From Verrucomicrobiota bacterium (GTDB taxonomy: Bacteria > Verrucomicrobiota > Verrucomicrobiia > Limisphaerales > JACDHS01), in NCBI GenBank assembly GCA_013820875.1, contig JACDHS010000009.1, positions 1 to 61,497 on the forward strand: a stretch of 61,497 nucleotides of DNA, read 5' to 3'. Of this stretch, positions 19,912 through 29,748 are shown piece after piece. The first letter of the stretch is position 1. Every line of letters begins with the position of its first letter. Made by a program: the position numbers and the translations under genes. Under the pieces are notes generated by a model that was given only the letters and a program-made list of their open reading frames with translations, made no database searches and had not been told where the DNA came from.

Positions 19912-21645
19912 TTAACCGAGCTTCAAATTCTGATCGGTAACCGCTCCAGTGGAAGCGGAGGAGACCAGGTGCGCATATTTTGCGAGCACACCACGCAGGT
20001 AACGCGGCGGCATCGGCTTCCATGCTTTGGTGCGCAATCTCATTTCCTTCACGGAAATGCCTAACGTGAGTTCGCGTTTCTCAGCATCGATCACAATCTT
20101 GTCTCCGTTCTTAACAAACGCAAGCGGCCCGCCCACGTAAGCTTCCGGTGTGATGTGGCCGACAACGAAACCGTGCGTGCCGCCAGAAAAACGTCCATCG
20201 GTAATCAGCGCCACATCTTTGCCGAGACCTTTGCCCATGATGGCACTGGTCGGGCCGAGCATCTCACGCATACCAGGACCGCCCTTTGGCCCTTCGTAAC
20301 GGATCACGACGATGTCACCTTTTTTGATGCCGCCATCGAGGATCGTTTGCATTGCCAGTTCTTCAGAATTAAAAACCCGGGCCCTGCCTTCGAAGTGCAA
20401 ACCTTCTTTTCCAGTTATCTTGGCCACGGCACCTTCCGGAGCGAGGTTGCCATAGAGAACCACCAGGTGGCTGTCCTTTTTAATCGGATCCTTCAACGGA
20501 CGAATGATCTGCTGGCTGGCTGGATACCCCTTCACGTCTTTCAAATTTTCAGCCAGCGTCTTCCCGGTAACGGTCAGACAATCGCCATGAAGTAAACCAG
20601 CTTCCAGCAACATTTTCATCAATGGCTGAATACCGCCAATTGCCACCAGTTCAGACATGAGATATTTGCCACTCGGCTTGAGATCGGCCAGCACCGGAAC
20701 GCGTTTACCAATCTTCGTAAAGTCATCGATCGTGAGCTTCACGCCAGCGGCATTCGCCATCGCCAGCAAGTGGAGCACGGCGTTCGTGGAACCACCGAGT
20801 GCAATCACGATGGTAATGGCGTTCTCAAACGCTTTGCGCGTCATGATGTCGAGCGGACGAATCCCCTTCTTGATCATCTCGATCACCGCCGCGCCCGCGC
20901 GTTGGCAATCTTCTTTCTTCGCCTTGGAAATCGCGTTCTGTGCGGAACTGTTGGGCAAACTCATGCCGAGCGCTTCAATCGCACTCGCCATCGTGTTCGC
21001 CGTGTACATGCCGCCGCAGGAGCCAGGCCCAGGAATGGCGCACGCCTCAATTTTCTGCAGTTGGGCGTCATCAATCTTCTTGTTCGCGTGCTCGCCGACC
21101 GCTTCAAAGACCGAAACAATATCGAGCTTGCGAGTGTCGCCGGTAATACAGCCCGGCAAAATAGTCCCGCCATACACGAACACCGCTGGACGGTTCATCC
21201 GCGCGATGGCCAGCAGACAGCCCGGCATGTTTTTATCGCATCCGCCAATCGCCACGATTCCGTCCATCCCTTCGCAACCCACCACCGTCTCGACTGAATC
21301 GGCAATGACCTCGCGCGACACGAGCGAATACTTCATTCCTTCGCTCCCCATCGAAATACCATCGGAAATAGTGATCGTATTAAAAATGATCGCTTTGCCG
21401 CCGGCTTTGTTTGTGCCGACTTCGGCTTCAATCGCAAGCTTGTCAATATGCGAGTTGCACGGCGTCACCATGGACCAGGTGGAAGCGATGCCGATGATCG
21501 GCTTTTTGAAATCTTCTTCTTTGAATCCGACGGCATAAAGCATCGCGCGACTGGGCGCACGATCTGGACCGTCAAGGACTGGACTGGAGAATGGACGCGG
21601 GTTGTTGGCGTAAGGATTAGCGGTTTTCGATTTTTTCGATTTCAT
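19912..21645 (-). CDS. ilvD: Dihydroxy-acid dehydratase
   Basis: A 577-residue cytoplasmic Fe-S enzyme that dehydrates 2,3-dihydroxy-isovalerate and 2,3-dihydroxy-3-methylvalerate in valine and isoleucine synthesis. Cluster ligands are in [16 protein letters not shown] and [14 protein letters not shown]. The C-terminal [14 protein letters not shown] block is conserved. The length fits the family (about 550-615). It stands alone, between the convergent secreted-protein gene and the ferritin-like gene at 21736 on the same strand. A frame of 293 residues on the opposite strand is only a shadow. Confidence 0.97.
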   Translation of the reverse strand: MKSKKSKTANPYANNPRPFSSPVLDGPDRAPSRAMLYAVGFKEEDFKKPIIGIASTWSMVTPCNSHIDKLAIEAEVGTNKAGGKAIIFNTITISDGISMGSEGMKYSLVSREVIADSVETVVGCEGMDGIVAIGGCDKNMPGCLLAIARMNRPAVFVYGGTILPGCITGDTRKLDIVSVFEAVGEHANKKIDDAQLQKIEACAIPGPGSCGGMYTANTMASAIEALGMSLPNSSAQNAISKAKKEDCQRAGAAVIEMIKKGIRPLDIMTRKAFENAITIVIALGGSTNAVLHLLAMANAAGVKLTIDDFTKIGKRVPVLADLKPSGKYLMSELVAIGGIQPLMKMLLEAGLLHGDCLTVTGKTLAENLKDVKGYPASQQIIRPLKDPIKKDSHLVVLYGNLAPEGAVAKITGKEGLHFEGRARVFNSEELAMQTILDGGIKKGDIVVIRYEGPKGGPGMREMLGPTSAIMGKGLGKDVALITDGRFSGGTHGFVVGHITPEAYVGGPLAFVKNGDKIVIDAEKRELTLGISVKEMRLRTKAWKPMPPRYLRGVLAKYAHLVSSASTGAVTDQNLKLG

Positions 21646-21735
21646 TTTCGCGGGATTATTAGTTCCACGAATTCAGCCAGGAAACAAGCTGGCAGTTGGA
21701 ATCAGCCCGTTTCCTTTTGAAACTCGTGACTCCGA

Positions 21736-23160
21736 TCAAGCCGAGGCCGAAAGATTCTTCAAATCAGCCCGCACTTGTTCGTAACTCGTGTTGTAGGCGA
21801 GCACTTCAGGATCGGGTGTGATCCCCCAGTTCGTGCAGGCATCCTGATAGCAGTCTGGCCACCAGTTGCGATGCTCCGTCAAACCTTCGTCCCGCCATTG
21901 CTTCCAGCCCATCAAAACTTTGGACCAACATTTGTCGCCGTATTCCACCCCTTCGCGCGGGGTATCGAAATTCTTCAAATACCAGTCACGTCCGATCCGG
22001 GCATGAAGAACTTCATCCGCCCAATCATAGTCCTGGAAGGTGGCACTCAACGCGTTCTGCGATTGCAAACCGACTTCCCATTCGTAGCGTTTGCCGGTTT
22101 TCGGCATGAGACCTTGTTCGATGAAATATAAAACACCGTGACGTTCGATCGGCGTGAGTTGCGTATTCAAGCCGAGCGCCCAGGTGTGATTGATCATCAC
22201 GTTGCGCGGCCAATCGACACCGATGCTGGCAAAGCCGACCTCACCCATCATGGCATGGCGCGCTTCATCCCAAAGTTGGCGGGTCATGTCGCGGTAATAA
22301 TCCCACGGTTTGCCCTGAGTCTCGACGATGATGCTCGCCTGCATTTCCGGCACATCGATTTCGCGAAGCCGTTTGTAAAACATCATCAACACTTTGGCTT
22401 CCGCTGGCTTTGTTTCGTCGTAAAGAAAGACCTCGGCATTGACCCCCATGTTGTAAGGATCCGGAAAGCGTTCGTCGCGTTTTGGAACTTTGTCGTAAGC
22501 AAATGGCTTTGCAGAATGTTGGCGAAGAATGTTTTTTTCTGCGGGTGATTGTGAGCCGTCCAGATCCCCTGCTGCAGCGAGGCAATCGTCCAGTAATACA
22601 AGCCAATCAGCCATTTTTTCGCGGTGCCCTTTATCGACCAGGCAAGCCACGGCAGTTTTTCCATACTCGATCATGTCGTCCACTTCGATGAACGCATGGC
22701 GACAAAGCCGAACACTTGGCGCGTCCGCCAGCGGATTGGTATCGCGAATGTGGCTTTCCAGACCACGCTTCAGTGCGGTCAATGCTTTTTCATAAACAGC
22801 AACGAGCAATTCTTCGGTGGTTGGCGCGCAGAGGATTTCATCGAGAAAAAGGTCGAGGTTCTTGTCAGGAACGGCATCAAGGCCGAGCGGTGGTTCGCGC
22901 ATTTCCCCGACACGCTTTGCAAAGGTCGAAACGTGTTCCGCGCAGTAATGGCCGTGCAGCGAGAATGCCATCTTCAATTCGTAAATTGGCTCAGCGGTAA
23001 GGCGAGCCAGGAAGATGTAATGCAGTCGTTTTAAAACCCAGTGATAACGTTTCAGCCGTGCGACACAATCTTCGATGGAAAGTCCCGGTTTTGCGGCATC
23101 TTCCATGGAGCAAAGCCCGGAAACAGCAGGAAGACCTTTGTAGGTTTGATAGGTTTTCAT
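21736..23160 (-). CDS. Ferritin-like di-iron protein of unknown function
   Basis: A 474-residue mostly helical, soluble protein without a signal peptide. It has several helical metal-type motifs: AEHVSTF near residue 74, DEARHAMMGE near 290 and DEVLHARIGRDW near 378. The ExxH pairs look like those of ferritin-like di-iron oxidases or oxygenases. I do not recognise a characterised member. It lies 90 bases upstream of ilvD on the same strand and may be transcribed with it. A di-iron monooxygenase or hydroxylase role is possible but unproven. Confidence 0.65.
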   Translation of the reverse strand: MKTYQTYKGLPAVSGLCSMEDAAKPGLSIEDCVARLKRYHWVLKRLHYIFLARLTAEPIYELKMAFSLHGHYCAEHVSTFAKRVGEMREPPLGLDAVPDKNLDLFLDEILCAPTTEELLVAVYEKALTALKRGLESHIRDTNPLADAPSVRLCRHAFIEVDDMIEYGKTAVACLVDKGHREKMADWLVLLDDCLAAAGDLDGSQSPAEKNILRQHSAKPFAYDKVPKRDERFPDPYNMGVNAEVFLYDETKPAEAKVLMMFYKRLREIDVPEMQASIIVETQGKPWDYYRDMTRQLWDEARHAMMGEVGFASIGVDWPRNVMINHTWALGLNTQLTPIERHGVLYFIEQGLMPKTGKRYEWEVGLQSQNALSATFQDYDWADEVLHARIGRDWYLKNFDTPREGVEYGDKCWSKVLMGWKQWRDEGLTEHRNWWPDCYQDACTNWGITPDPEVLAYNTSYEQVRADLKNLSASA

Positions 23161-23368
23161 TGTGACTTAACCCGACTTTGTCCCAAAAGCCCAAAAAAAA
23201 CCAGAATGGATTAACTACAAGTAGAATAGAGCCTGTCCGCAAAACGCATTGGTTAATGAGAGAGCGTGATTGGTCATTGGAAAAAACAGACAAAATCCTC
23301 AAATGAGAGGGTTTTGCCTGAAATCGGTGAGTCATAATTTCCGCTGGCCTACTGCCATTTAGTTAAGC

Positions 23369-23694
23369 ATCGGAAAGTGACCTTGAGACCATCCAGACGG
23401 TTTTGATATGATATTCAAGTGGCCTTGAGACCGTCCAGACGGTTTTGATTTGATATTCAAGTGGCCTTGAGACCGTCCAGACGGTTTTGATTTGATATTC
23501 AAGTGGCCTTGAGACCATCCAGACGGTTTTGATATGATATTCAAGTGGCCTTGAGACCATCCAGGCGGTTTTGATTTGATATTCAAGTGGCCTTGAGACC
23601 GTCCAGACGGTTTTGATTTGATATTCAAGTGGCCTTGAGACCGTCCAGGCGGTTTTGATTTAATATTCAAGTGGCCTTGAGACTCTCCAGGCCA
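23369..23694. repeat. 42-bp tandem repeat array, eight units
   Basis: The string CCTTGAGAC recurs at 23381, 23423, 23465, 23507, 23549, 23591, 23633 and 23675, each step exactly 42 bases. Units differ at only a few sites. Most contain an inverted pair ACCGTC-CA-GACGGT, with variants ACCATC and GGCGGT. The flanks 23161-23368 and 23695-23979 show no gene. Because 42 is a multiple of three, long repetitive reading frames arise by chance across the array; I do not call them genes. Confidence 0.95.
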
Positions 23695-23979
23695 CGTTTC
23701 TGGCGACCCAAAGTGAAAAAACCCTTATTTTTCGACAATTTGCCCGAATGAAGCTTCCGCACCTGCCCGCAAAAACACGCAAAATTGAAACCGAGTCGGA
23801 GAATCCCCAAAATGTTTCGTGACACACAAACCGGCAGGTTTGCCCCACCTTTTCGGAAATCTATTTCGAGAAACGCTATAGAATAGGATGTGTGTGTCGC
23901 AAAACGGAGGACTGCGCCGCAGGTGGGTAGTGGCGCCAGAGGATTGCGTCCCGTTTTGCATCACAGTAAATTGGAGGGC

Positions 23980-24456
23980 ATGAAGACACTGTTTGTGTTG
24001 TTGATCGGCGCCGCGATTGGAATCGGTGCTTACCTGTATTTTCTTGGTCCAGAGCGTCGCGCTGATCGGACCGGTGCGGAGAGAGAAGCGTCTGCAAGTG
24101 CCGAAACTTTGAAGGATAAGGTCAGTCAGGGCCTCACCAATCTGGATACGCGTGAGATCCAGGATGAACTGGAACGCACTGGGCGAGTCATTCGCAAGAA
24201 GGCTGAACAAGCTGGCACCGCTATCAAGGATGCGACTGCCGATACCCGGATCACGACAGAAATCAAAGGCCGCTTTGCTCTCGACCCTGATCTTTCTTCG
24301 TTGCGCATCTCCGTAAACACGACTGACGGCATTGTGACCCTCGCCGGTTCGGCTTCATCTGCTGAAGAAGTCAAACGCGCCATGGCCATCGCCCTGGAAA
24401 CTGAAGGGGTGCGTGAAGTGGCTTCAACGATTCAAGTAAAACAGCGGAAGGACTGA
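23980..24456 (+). CDS. BON-domain envelope protein
   Basis: A 158-residue protein. An N-terminal membrane segment (about residues 4-22) is followed by a charged, helical linker and a BON domain at about 87-155 (DTRITTEIKGRF, then DGIVTLAGSASS). BON domains (OsmY type) bind phospholipids and occur in periplasmic stress proteins. The ATG at 23980 is chosen because GGAGG lies just before it and homology begins there; the frame is open upstream. It is preceded by the 42-bp array and faces the DUF2007 gene tail-to-tail. Confidence 0.85.
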   Translation: MKTLFVLLIGAAIGIGAYLYFLGPERRADRTGAEREASASAETLKDKVSQGLTNLDTREIQDELERTGRVIRKKAEQAGTAIKDATADTRITTEIKGRFALDPDLSSLRISVNTTDGIVTLAGSASSAEEVKRAMAIALETEGVREVASTIQVKQRKD

Positions 24457-24479
24457 GTGGGGATCGAGAAAAATCTTTC

Positions 24480-24698
24480 TTAAGTTTCCCGAGTCTGCTC
24501 GATAAGACGTTTGGCTTCTTCAACGTGTTCTTCCAACACTTGGATACGGACTCCGCTGGTCGTGAGAAAATGATGAGGGGCGACGCTGGATGTGTTTTCG
24601 TCCGGAATAAACGACGGGATGCCAGCCCCTTCGAGGAGCATTTTCAATCCCTGGGCTTCGTCCAGACTATGACAGTTTGCGATGGTGACCATGTTCAT
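24480..24698 (-). CDS. DUF2007-type putative signal-transducing protein
   Basis: A 72-residue protein with the DUF2007 layout: MVTIANCHSLDEAQGLKMLL near the start, GIPSFIPDE in the middle and VRIQVLEEHVEEAKRLIEQ at the end. The fold is like a small ACT or GlnB-like domain, and the function is unknown. It begins 10 bases after the stop of the prenyltransferase-fold gene and is the last gene of a four-gene minus-strand operon. The second Met (residue 3) is an equally good start. Confidence 0.85.
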   Translation of the reverse strand: MNMVTIANCHSLDEAQGLKMLLEGAGIPSFIPDENTSSVAPHHFLTTSGVRIQVLEEHVEEAKRLIEQTRET

Positions 24699-24708
24699 GT
24701 TGTCTCTA

Positions 24709-25959
24709 TTATAACCCGCGATAGATCCGTTCCAAAGCGATAATGGAATAAGCCGTCACAAGCGCTGGATCTTTTTCCCACCAGCGCCCGTTGTCATTCA
24801 TCCAGGAGCCGTCGGCGTTCTGCAAATCAATCAGCTTCATGGCGAGGTCGTGACGCCAGTTCACTTCTTTGCCATCGGCCGTTTTGATTTCATTCACATC
24901 CAAGGCGCTGAGTGCCTTGGCCATGGTGTGGAAATAATAGTAAAGCCCTTGCGGTCCCATGCCGGGATTTTCTTCCAGCGTGTAATTCTGCTGGAGCCAC
25001 TTGTAAACCGCTTGCACGCGCGGATCGTCGCGTTTTAAGTCGGTGTAAATGTAGCTCAATAAACCGGCGTAACTCGCGCTGCCATAGGAACGGAGCGTTA
25101 CACGTCCTGAGATATTCGTTTCACCGGCCATGCTGTGGCCTGGATAATAAACGAATCCACCCTTGTTCTCTAAATCGTCGGAAGCCCAGTCTTGTTTATT
25201 GTGGCTGGGCAGATTTTGGCAGTTCTGCAGAAATTCAATTGCTGCGGCCCAATCAAGTTCTTTGCTGGCCTCCGCTTTCGTATCTTTCAGATGCTCGCGG
25301 CTATAGTAGATCGCTTCGAGAGCAGCAAGAGTGTTGGCCATGTCGGAATGCTCGTACTTCGGTCCATATCCAAGGCCGCCATCGAACACATTATCAGTCT
25401 CACCTTTGACACCAAAATCCGTTTGTAAACCGATCAAAAACTCGCGCCCTTTGCGGATGATGGAATTATATTTCTCGTCCTTGGCTGCAGTAAACGCCAG
25501 GACTGATAAAGCGGTGTTATGCGTGAGCAGTTCCTTCTTTTTGTAAATGCTTCCATCTGGCTGGGCACATTGTTCGAGGAACGAGTAGCCGCGCTTGATA
25601 AACTCCGGCTCATCTTTCGAATAACGGCCACTGGGTTCACCTTTGAATGCCAGGAGTGGCAGCGCGGTCAAGGCTGCTTGATCGCCTGTGGACCATGTGC
25701 CGTCGGCATTTTGATTTTTTTCGAGCCAGGAAAGGCCACGATCGATTGCCCGCTGAACCTCGAGACGAACCGAAAGATTTTCATCGCGCGGTTGGGGCGG
25801 CGGTTGGGAGGACGCGGAATTTGGGAGAATTAGAAACAGGATTGCGAACAATGAAAGACACGAGCAGGTCCGTTTCTGTATCAACGACATCAGCCCCCAA
25901 GTGGTTACGCAATGAGTCACATGGCTTGTTACCCATTCCGCGTTCCTGAAAAGTTTCAT
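24709..25959 (-). CDS. Exported prenyltransferase/squalene-oxidase-repeat protein
   Basis: A 416-residue protein with a signal peptide around residues 28-50 and a mature alpha/alpha toroid of prenyltransferase-like repeats (RGLSWLEKNQNADGTW, LIDLQNADGSW). Verrucomicrobia and Planctomycetes have many exported members whose activity is unknown; catalytic DxDD or zinc ligands of true cyclases or prenyltransferases were not found. The start at 25959 overlaps the stop of the YdjY-like gene by four bases (ATGA), which favours it over Met24. Third gene of the operon. Confidence 0.82.
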   Translation of the reverse strand: MKLFRNAEWVTSHVTHCVTTWGLMSLIQKRTCSCLSLFAILFLILPNSASSQPPPQPRDENLSVRLEVQRAIDRGLSWLEKNQNADGTWSTGDQAALTALPLLAFKGEPSGRYSKDEPEFIKRGYSFLEQCAQPDGSIYKKKELLTHNTALSVLAFTAAKDEKYNSIIRKGREFLIGLQTDFGVKGETDNVFDGGLGYGPKYEHSDMANTLAALEAIYYSREHLKDTKAEASKELDWAAAIEFLQNCQNLPSHNKQDWASDDLENKGGFVYYPGHSMAGETNISGRVTLRSYGSASYAGLLSYIYTDLKRDDPRVQAVYKWLQQNYTLEENPGMGPQGLYYYFHTMAKALSALDVNEIKTADGKEVNWRHDLAMKLIDLQNADGSWMNDNGRWWEKDPALVTAYSIIALERIYRGL

Positions 25960-26633
25960 TTCTTTGTTCCCTTGAATTGGAGGATGAATTGCACCGGAGT
26001 GTTCAAGGGCGGAACACTACTTTTGTTAACCTCCCAGATCTCGTCATTTTCACGTCCGGGACGCGGGTTATTCATCAATGCGAGCGGATCCGACATGATG
26101 GCCACAATTAAGCCGTCCCGTTGCGCGACCAATGTGCCACCGTGGACTTGTGAACCATTGTAAATCCATGGTCCTTTCGTCGTTACTTTCAATGTCGCCG
26201 TGTTAAACACCAATTGCTCGGCGCGAACTTTCTTTTCACGACCGTCCTCTGTCCACTGCACCAACAGGTCGATGCTTTCGCCTGGTATTTCTTTCGTGTC
26301 GAAATCATGAACCGTCAAATTCGTTTGTGCGCCTTTCGCGCCGAGCAGCAGGGCGGACAGGTGGATATGCATGGGATCCACTTCCGTTTTGAGCACGCTT
26401 TCATGCAGTTTTCCCACCGCAGAGACGAGGAGATATTCCACAGGGCCGTTGGTCATGTTAATAGCCGCTGGAAAAGAGATGGAACGGTCGCTTTTGTCCA
26501 GGCGCACTTTGCCTATTTCAAAAATGCCCGGTTGAACTTCTTTGACTGGAGGGTTGGCGACGACGTTTGTATTTTCTGCCATTACCTCTGCGGTGAGAAG
26601 AAAGGTGAGGCAGGTCAGTAATAGGAACTTCAA
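25956..26633 (-). CDS. Exported YdjY-like protein
   Basis: About 225 residues from a TTG start at 26633. A signal peptide (KFLLLTCLTFLLTAEVMA) follows at once, and GGGTCAGGG lies upstream of the TTG. The next upstream ATG (26753) would add 40 residues encoded by a palindromic repeat (26640-26752) and is rejected. The mature part has the YdjY layout (IGKVRLDKSDRSISFPAAIN, GPVEYLLVSAVGK), and MHIHLSALLLGA is near the middle. Function unknown; the family occurs beside iron-sulfur and PQQ proteins. Second gene of the operon. Its stop overlaps the next start. Confidence 0.75.
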   Translation of the reverse strand: MKFLLLTCLTFLLTAEVMAENTNVVANPPVKEVQPGIFEIGKVRLDKSDRSISFPAAINMTNGPVEYLLVSAVGKLHESVLKTEVDPMHIHLSALLLGAKGAQTNLTVHDFDTKEIPGESIDLLVQWTEDGREKKVRAEQLVFNTATLKVTTKGPWIYNGSQVHGGTLVAQRDGLIVAIMSDPLALMNNPRPGRENDEIWEVNKSSVPPLNTPVQFILQFKGTKK

Positions 26634-26639
26634 CCCTGA

Positions 26640-26752
26640 CCCGATTGCGCAACCCCGTTGATGGTGACGAGCTTGTTTACCATCAAACCCAGGGTAGCCC
26701 CGACCGAACCGGGGCAACCTTGCGCTGTGTTGCGGAATGCCGTTGGGATTCA
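26640..26752. repeat. Palindromic repeat upstream of the YdjY-like gene
   Basis: Two hairpins lie side by side: TGATGGT / ACCATCA (about 26659-26685) and GCCCCG / CGGGGC (26697-26702 / 26710-26715). The block is open as a reading frame but has no coding signal. It separates the operon's first gene (stop 26785) from the second and could shape mRNA decay or attenuation. Confidence 0.6.
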
Positions 26753-26784
26753 AGAGGACGCCTTTCGCTGAAAAAATCGATAGC

Positions 26785-28257
26785 TCATTTCACCGTAATA
26801 TCATAGCACGCCATCTCTACCATGTTGCGGACGAATAATTTGCCCGCAGAAATGGCAGGATGATTCCAGGTCTTGCCCTGGATCGCGGGGAATCGAATCA
26901 ATTCCTGGTGCGACTCGGGCGAAGCTTGCACAAGGGCGAGTTGACCGTCGCCGGTCAGGATAACCAGGTGGTCACTGGCAAGAACGAGTTGGCCGTAGCC
27001 ATAACGGCCATCCTTCCATTTGCGCAGACCGGTTTGGGCATCAAGACAGACCAGGATGTCTTCATCCAGCCCATAGATGAATCCTTCGTGTAAGACGGAA
27101 CTGCTGAATTTGTTTTTGAGATTCCTGTTTCGCCAGAGTTCGCGCGCTGAGAACTGCTCGCCTGCTTTCGTGATTTCAACCGCCATGCAACCTGTGGCGT
27201 AGCCGGCGGAAAGCATAAAACGATTTGTGCCGAGCAGAAGCGGTTGCGCGATGTTGCGGTTGCCGGCGTTTACTTTCCATGGAATTTCCCAAAGCAATTT
27301 GCCATCAGCCACAGTTAATCCGACCGCGCGAGTTTCTGTCACAACGATCAACTGTTGTTCCCCGGCGAGTTCCACCAGCATCGGAGAACTGTAAGCGGCG
27401 GAATCATTGAGAGATGTCCAAATCCGTTCTCCGGAACTTTTGTCGTAGGCAACCACTGATTTTCCAACCGGGCCGCCGGGAGCAACGATCAACAGATTTC
27501 CGACGATCAACGGAGATCCGGCAGTTCCGTAGTAGAGCAACTCGCCTGCGTTTTCTCGAAGAATATTCTTTTGCCACAAAAGGTTTCCATTGTCGGCCTC
27601 GAAACAGATGAGGTCACCCATTGCCCCAAGTGAATACACTTTGCCGCTGTCATACGCCGGGGTGGCGCGCGGGCCTTCCCCGCCCATCGATTCGTCGAAA
27701 CGCGCATCGTAACTGTGCGCCCAGACTTCTGCTCCGGTTTCGATGTCATAAGCGGCGACCACTTCCTTTTCGCGACGTTGCTCAATTGTAAAAGCCAATC
27801 CTTCTGCGATCGCGAAAGAAGCGTAACCGGAGCCGCAAGGTTGTTTCCAAATCGGTGTGAATCCGGCCGCAGGCCAGTTGGTGGAAACGGGTTGTTCGGT
27901 GTAAACGCCATCCCGATTCGGCCCTCGGAACCCATTCCAATAGGATGATTCCTCTGAGCGCGCTGACCGCAGGGCGCTTTCTTCGTTGGCCAACTTCGCC
28001 CGATGCGCCTCCACCGCATCAAAATTTGGTAGCGTTTTTGTAAACGTCAGGACCGGTGGGAATCCGCCACGCCATTCAATGCCCAGTGGTGTAAATAGCG
28101 TCAGGAGGAAAATGACCGCTGCGAGGTAAATTATGGAATAGAGAAGAACTCCAAGCGTGCCGAAGATTTTCTTGCGCAGGCGCAACTCGGGACTGTTCCA
28201 AAGATAAAGCAAACCGAGCGGCGGAAACAGATAACTGGCAAAACGCACCTTTTTCAT
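26785..28257 (-). CDS. Membrane-anchored PQQ-like beta-propeller protein
   Basis: A 490-residue protein. Residues 1-67 hold about two membrane segments (FPPLGLLYLW and GVLLYSIIYLAAVIFLLTLF). Residues 105-488 form a PQQ/BamB-type propeller with WNGFRGPNRDGVY, a hallmark of such proteins in Verrucomicrobia and Planctomycetes, and repeated AYDxxxGxxxW blades. No known PQQ catalytic residues are visible, so a scaffold or sensor role is possible. First gene of a four-gene minus-strand operon. The 214-base gap to the divergent MFS gene must carry both promoters. Confidence 0.85.
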   Translation of the reverse strand: MKKVRFASYLFPPLGLLYLWNSPELRLRKKIFGTLGVLLYSIIYLAAVIFLLTLFTPLGIEWRGGFPPVLTFTKTLPNFDAVEAHRAKLANEESALRSARSEESSYWNGFRGPNRDGVYTEQPVSTNWPAAGFTPIWKQPCGSGYASFAIAEGLAFTIEQRREKEVVAAYDIETGAEVWAHSYDARFDESMGGEGPRATPAYDSGKVYSLGAMGDLICFEADNGNLLWQKNILRENAGELLYYGTAGSPLIVGNLLIVAPGGPVGKSVVAYDKSSGERIWTSLNDSAAYSSPMLVELAGEQQLIVVTETRAVGLTVADGKLLWEIPWKVNAGNRNIAQPLLLGTNRFMLSAGYATGCMAVEITKAGEQFSARELWRNRNLKNKFSSSVLHEGFIYGLDEDILVCLDAQTGLRKWKDGRYGYGQLVLASDHLVILTGDGQLALVQASPESHQELIRFPAIQGKTWNHPAISAGKLFVRNMVEMACYDITVK

Positions 28258-28471
28258 TCTTTAGGAAAGCAATTCATCAGCACCTTGCATGAATTTAGGT
28301 GGCAGTGCAAAGGTTGCAAACGATCAAAGAAGATTTTTCCAGTGGTCCGAATGGTGTGCAGCGATTCTAAATGGAATCCTCGGGGCTTCAAACGTGATAC
28401 TTGCCGATGCTGTTCTTCCGTTTATTTTCTCGCAGTGGAAGGTAAGGCTGATTACAAATTCCGCGTTTCTA

Positions 28472-29686
28472 ATGAGAAAACCGTCGCTTCTGATCATCTT
28501 TCTAACTGTCTTCATCGACCTGGTGGGGTTCGGTTTGATCTTTCCGCTACTGCCTATCTATAGTCAGAATTTTGGTGCCAGCGGTTTCATGATTGGTGCA
28601 ATCATCGCCGTTTACTCACTGATGCAGTTTATCTTCGCGCCAATCTGGGGACGACTTTCGGACAGAATCGGTCGCAGGCCAATTCTCCTGATCAGCACGG
28701 GGTGCGCTTCCATTTCCTACATGATTTTTGCGTTTGGCTCGGGGATGGAAGGCAGCGTGGCCCTTTGGGTTATCCTGATCTCTCGTCTTTTCGCAGGGAT
28801 TTGCGGGGCCAACATCAGCGTGGCGCAAGCCTACATCGCGGACATCACCCCCCCGGAGAAACGTTCCGCTCGCATGGGTTTGATCGGCATGGCATTCGGG
28901 CTTGGATTCGTTTTCGGTCCGGCACTTGGTGGGTTCAGCATCAAATGGTTCGGGCTGATGGGACCAGGTTGGGTGGCAGCCGTGCTGACCGGGCTGAACT
29001 TTCTTTGGGTGGCGTTCATGTTGCCGGAAAGCTGGAAACCGAGCACCGAACCTGTGATGCCACGACCCCGTCTTGCGCAGTTCACTCACACCATGTCGAA
29101 TCCGACCATGGGGCTTTTGATCGGAATCTTTTTCCTGGCCACATTTTGTTTTGCCTCATTCGAAACCACCATTGGCCTTTTGGTGAGTAAGAACTTCAAC
29201 CTGGAGATCAGCACCGGCAAAGGTGCGGAAACAATTGCCTATCTCATCTCCTATTGTGCGATTCTGGGCGCCCTCGTGCAGGGTGGAGCGATTGGCAAGT
29301 TGGTTAAGAAAATGGGCGAACCAAAATTGATCGCGAGCAGTTTGATCATTGCTGCTGTGGGAATGGCTCTGATTCCTTATTTGCACACGTGGGGATTTCT
29401 GCTGATCGGTCTGGGCGTCTTCTCAATCGGCTCCCAACTGACGCGCCCGCCAGTATTCGGCATGATTTCGATGCTGACCTCCGCAAATGAGCAGGGAACT
29501 ACCATGGGCGTGGCGCAAAGTATCGGCAGTCTTGCGCGTATCCTTGGTCCGATGTTCGCCGCGATGACTTTCGAGAAACACCCGAGCTTCCCCTACCTTG
29601 TCTGCGCCGCGCTCTCATTCATGACCGGCGTTCTGGCCTGGCGACTGCTGAAAAGACCAGTCCACGCTTCTGAGCAGGCCGTGTAG
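28472..29686 (+). CDS. MFS transporter, TetA-like
   Basis: A 404-residue, 12-segment major facilitator in the inner membrane. Motif A is GRLSDRIGRRP at about residues 66-76. The start matches the TetA-type drug/H+ antiporters (FIDLVGFGLIFPLLP). The start at 28472 is chosen by homology; the frame is open 61 codons further up. The substrate is unknown and the protein is not by itself evidence of tetracycline resistance. It is divergent from the PQQ-propeller operon. Confidence 0.92.
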   Translation: MRKPSLLIIFLTVFIDLVGFGLIFPLLPIYSQNFGASGFMIGAIIAVYSLMQFIFAPIWGRLSDRIGRRPILLISTGCASISYMIFAFGSGMEGSVALWVILISRLFAGICGANISVAQAYIADITPPEKRSARMGLIGMAFGLGFVFGPALGGFSIKWFGLMGPGWVAAVLTGLNFLWVAFMLPESWKPSTEPVMPRPRLAQFTHTMSNPTMGLLIGIFFLATFCFASFETTIGLLVSKNFNLEISTGKGAETIAYLISYCAILGALVQGGAIGKLVKKMGEPKLIASSLIIAAVGMALIPYLHTWGFLLIGLGVFSIGSQLTRPPVFGMISMLTSANEQGTTMGVAQSIGSLARILGPMFAAMTFEKHPSFPYLVCAALSFMTGVLAWRLLKRPVHASEQAV

Positions 29687-29748
29687 CATGTCAATTGCAC
29701 AAAAGGTCGGCTTGTAAATCACGAGGGCATTGCTCATAATACGAAGCT

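Noticed and set aside
20657-21538. 293-codon frame opposite ilvD
   Set aside because: It lies wholly inside ilvD, which has all family motifs. It is a shadow of high-GC third positions.
23359-23670. Open frames encoding a 14-residue tandem repeat on the minus strand
   Set aside because: A 42-base unit keeps several frames open automatically; there is no SD, signal or non-repeat domain, so they are treated as by-products of the array.
23369-23694. Possible CRISPR array
   Set aside because: Units join head to tail with no variable spacers, and no cas gene is near. The same applies to the arrays at 10897 and 61305.
28472-29686. Call as a tetracycline resistance gene
   Set aside because: Similarity to TetA is shared by many MFS exporters; no tetR neighbour or mobile resistance context is present.
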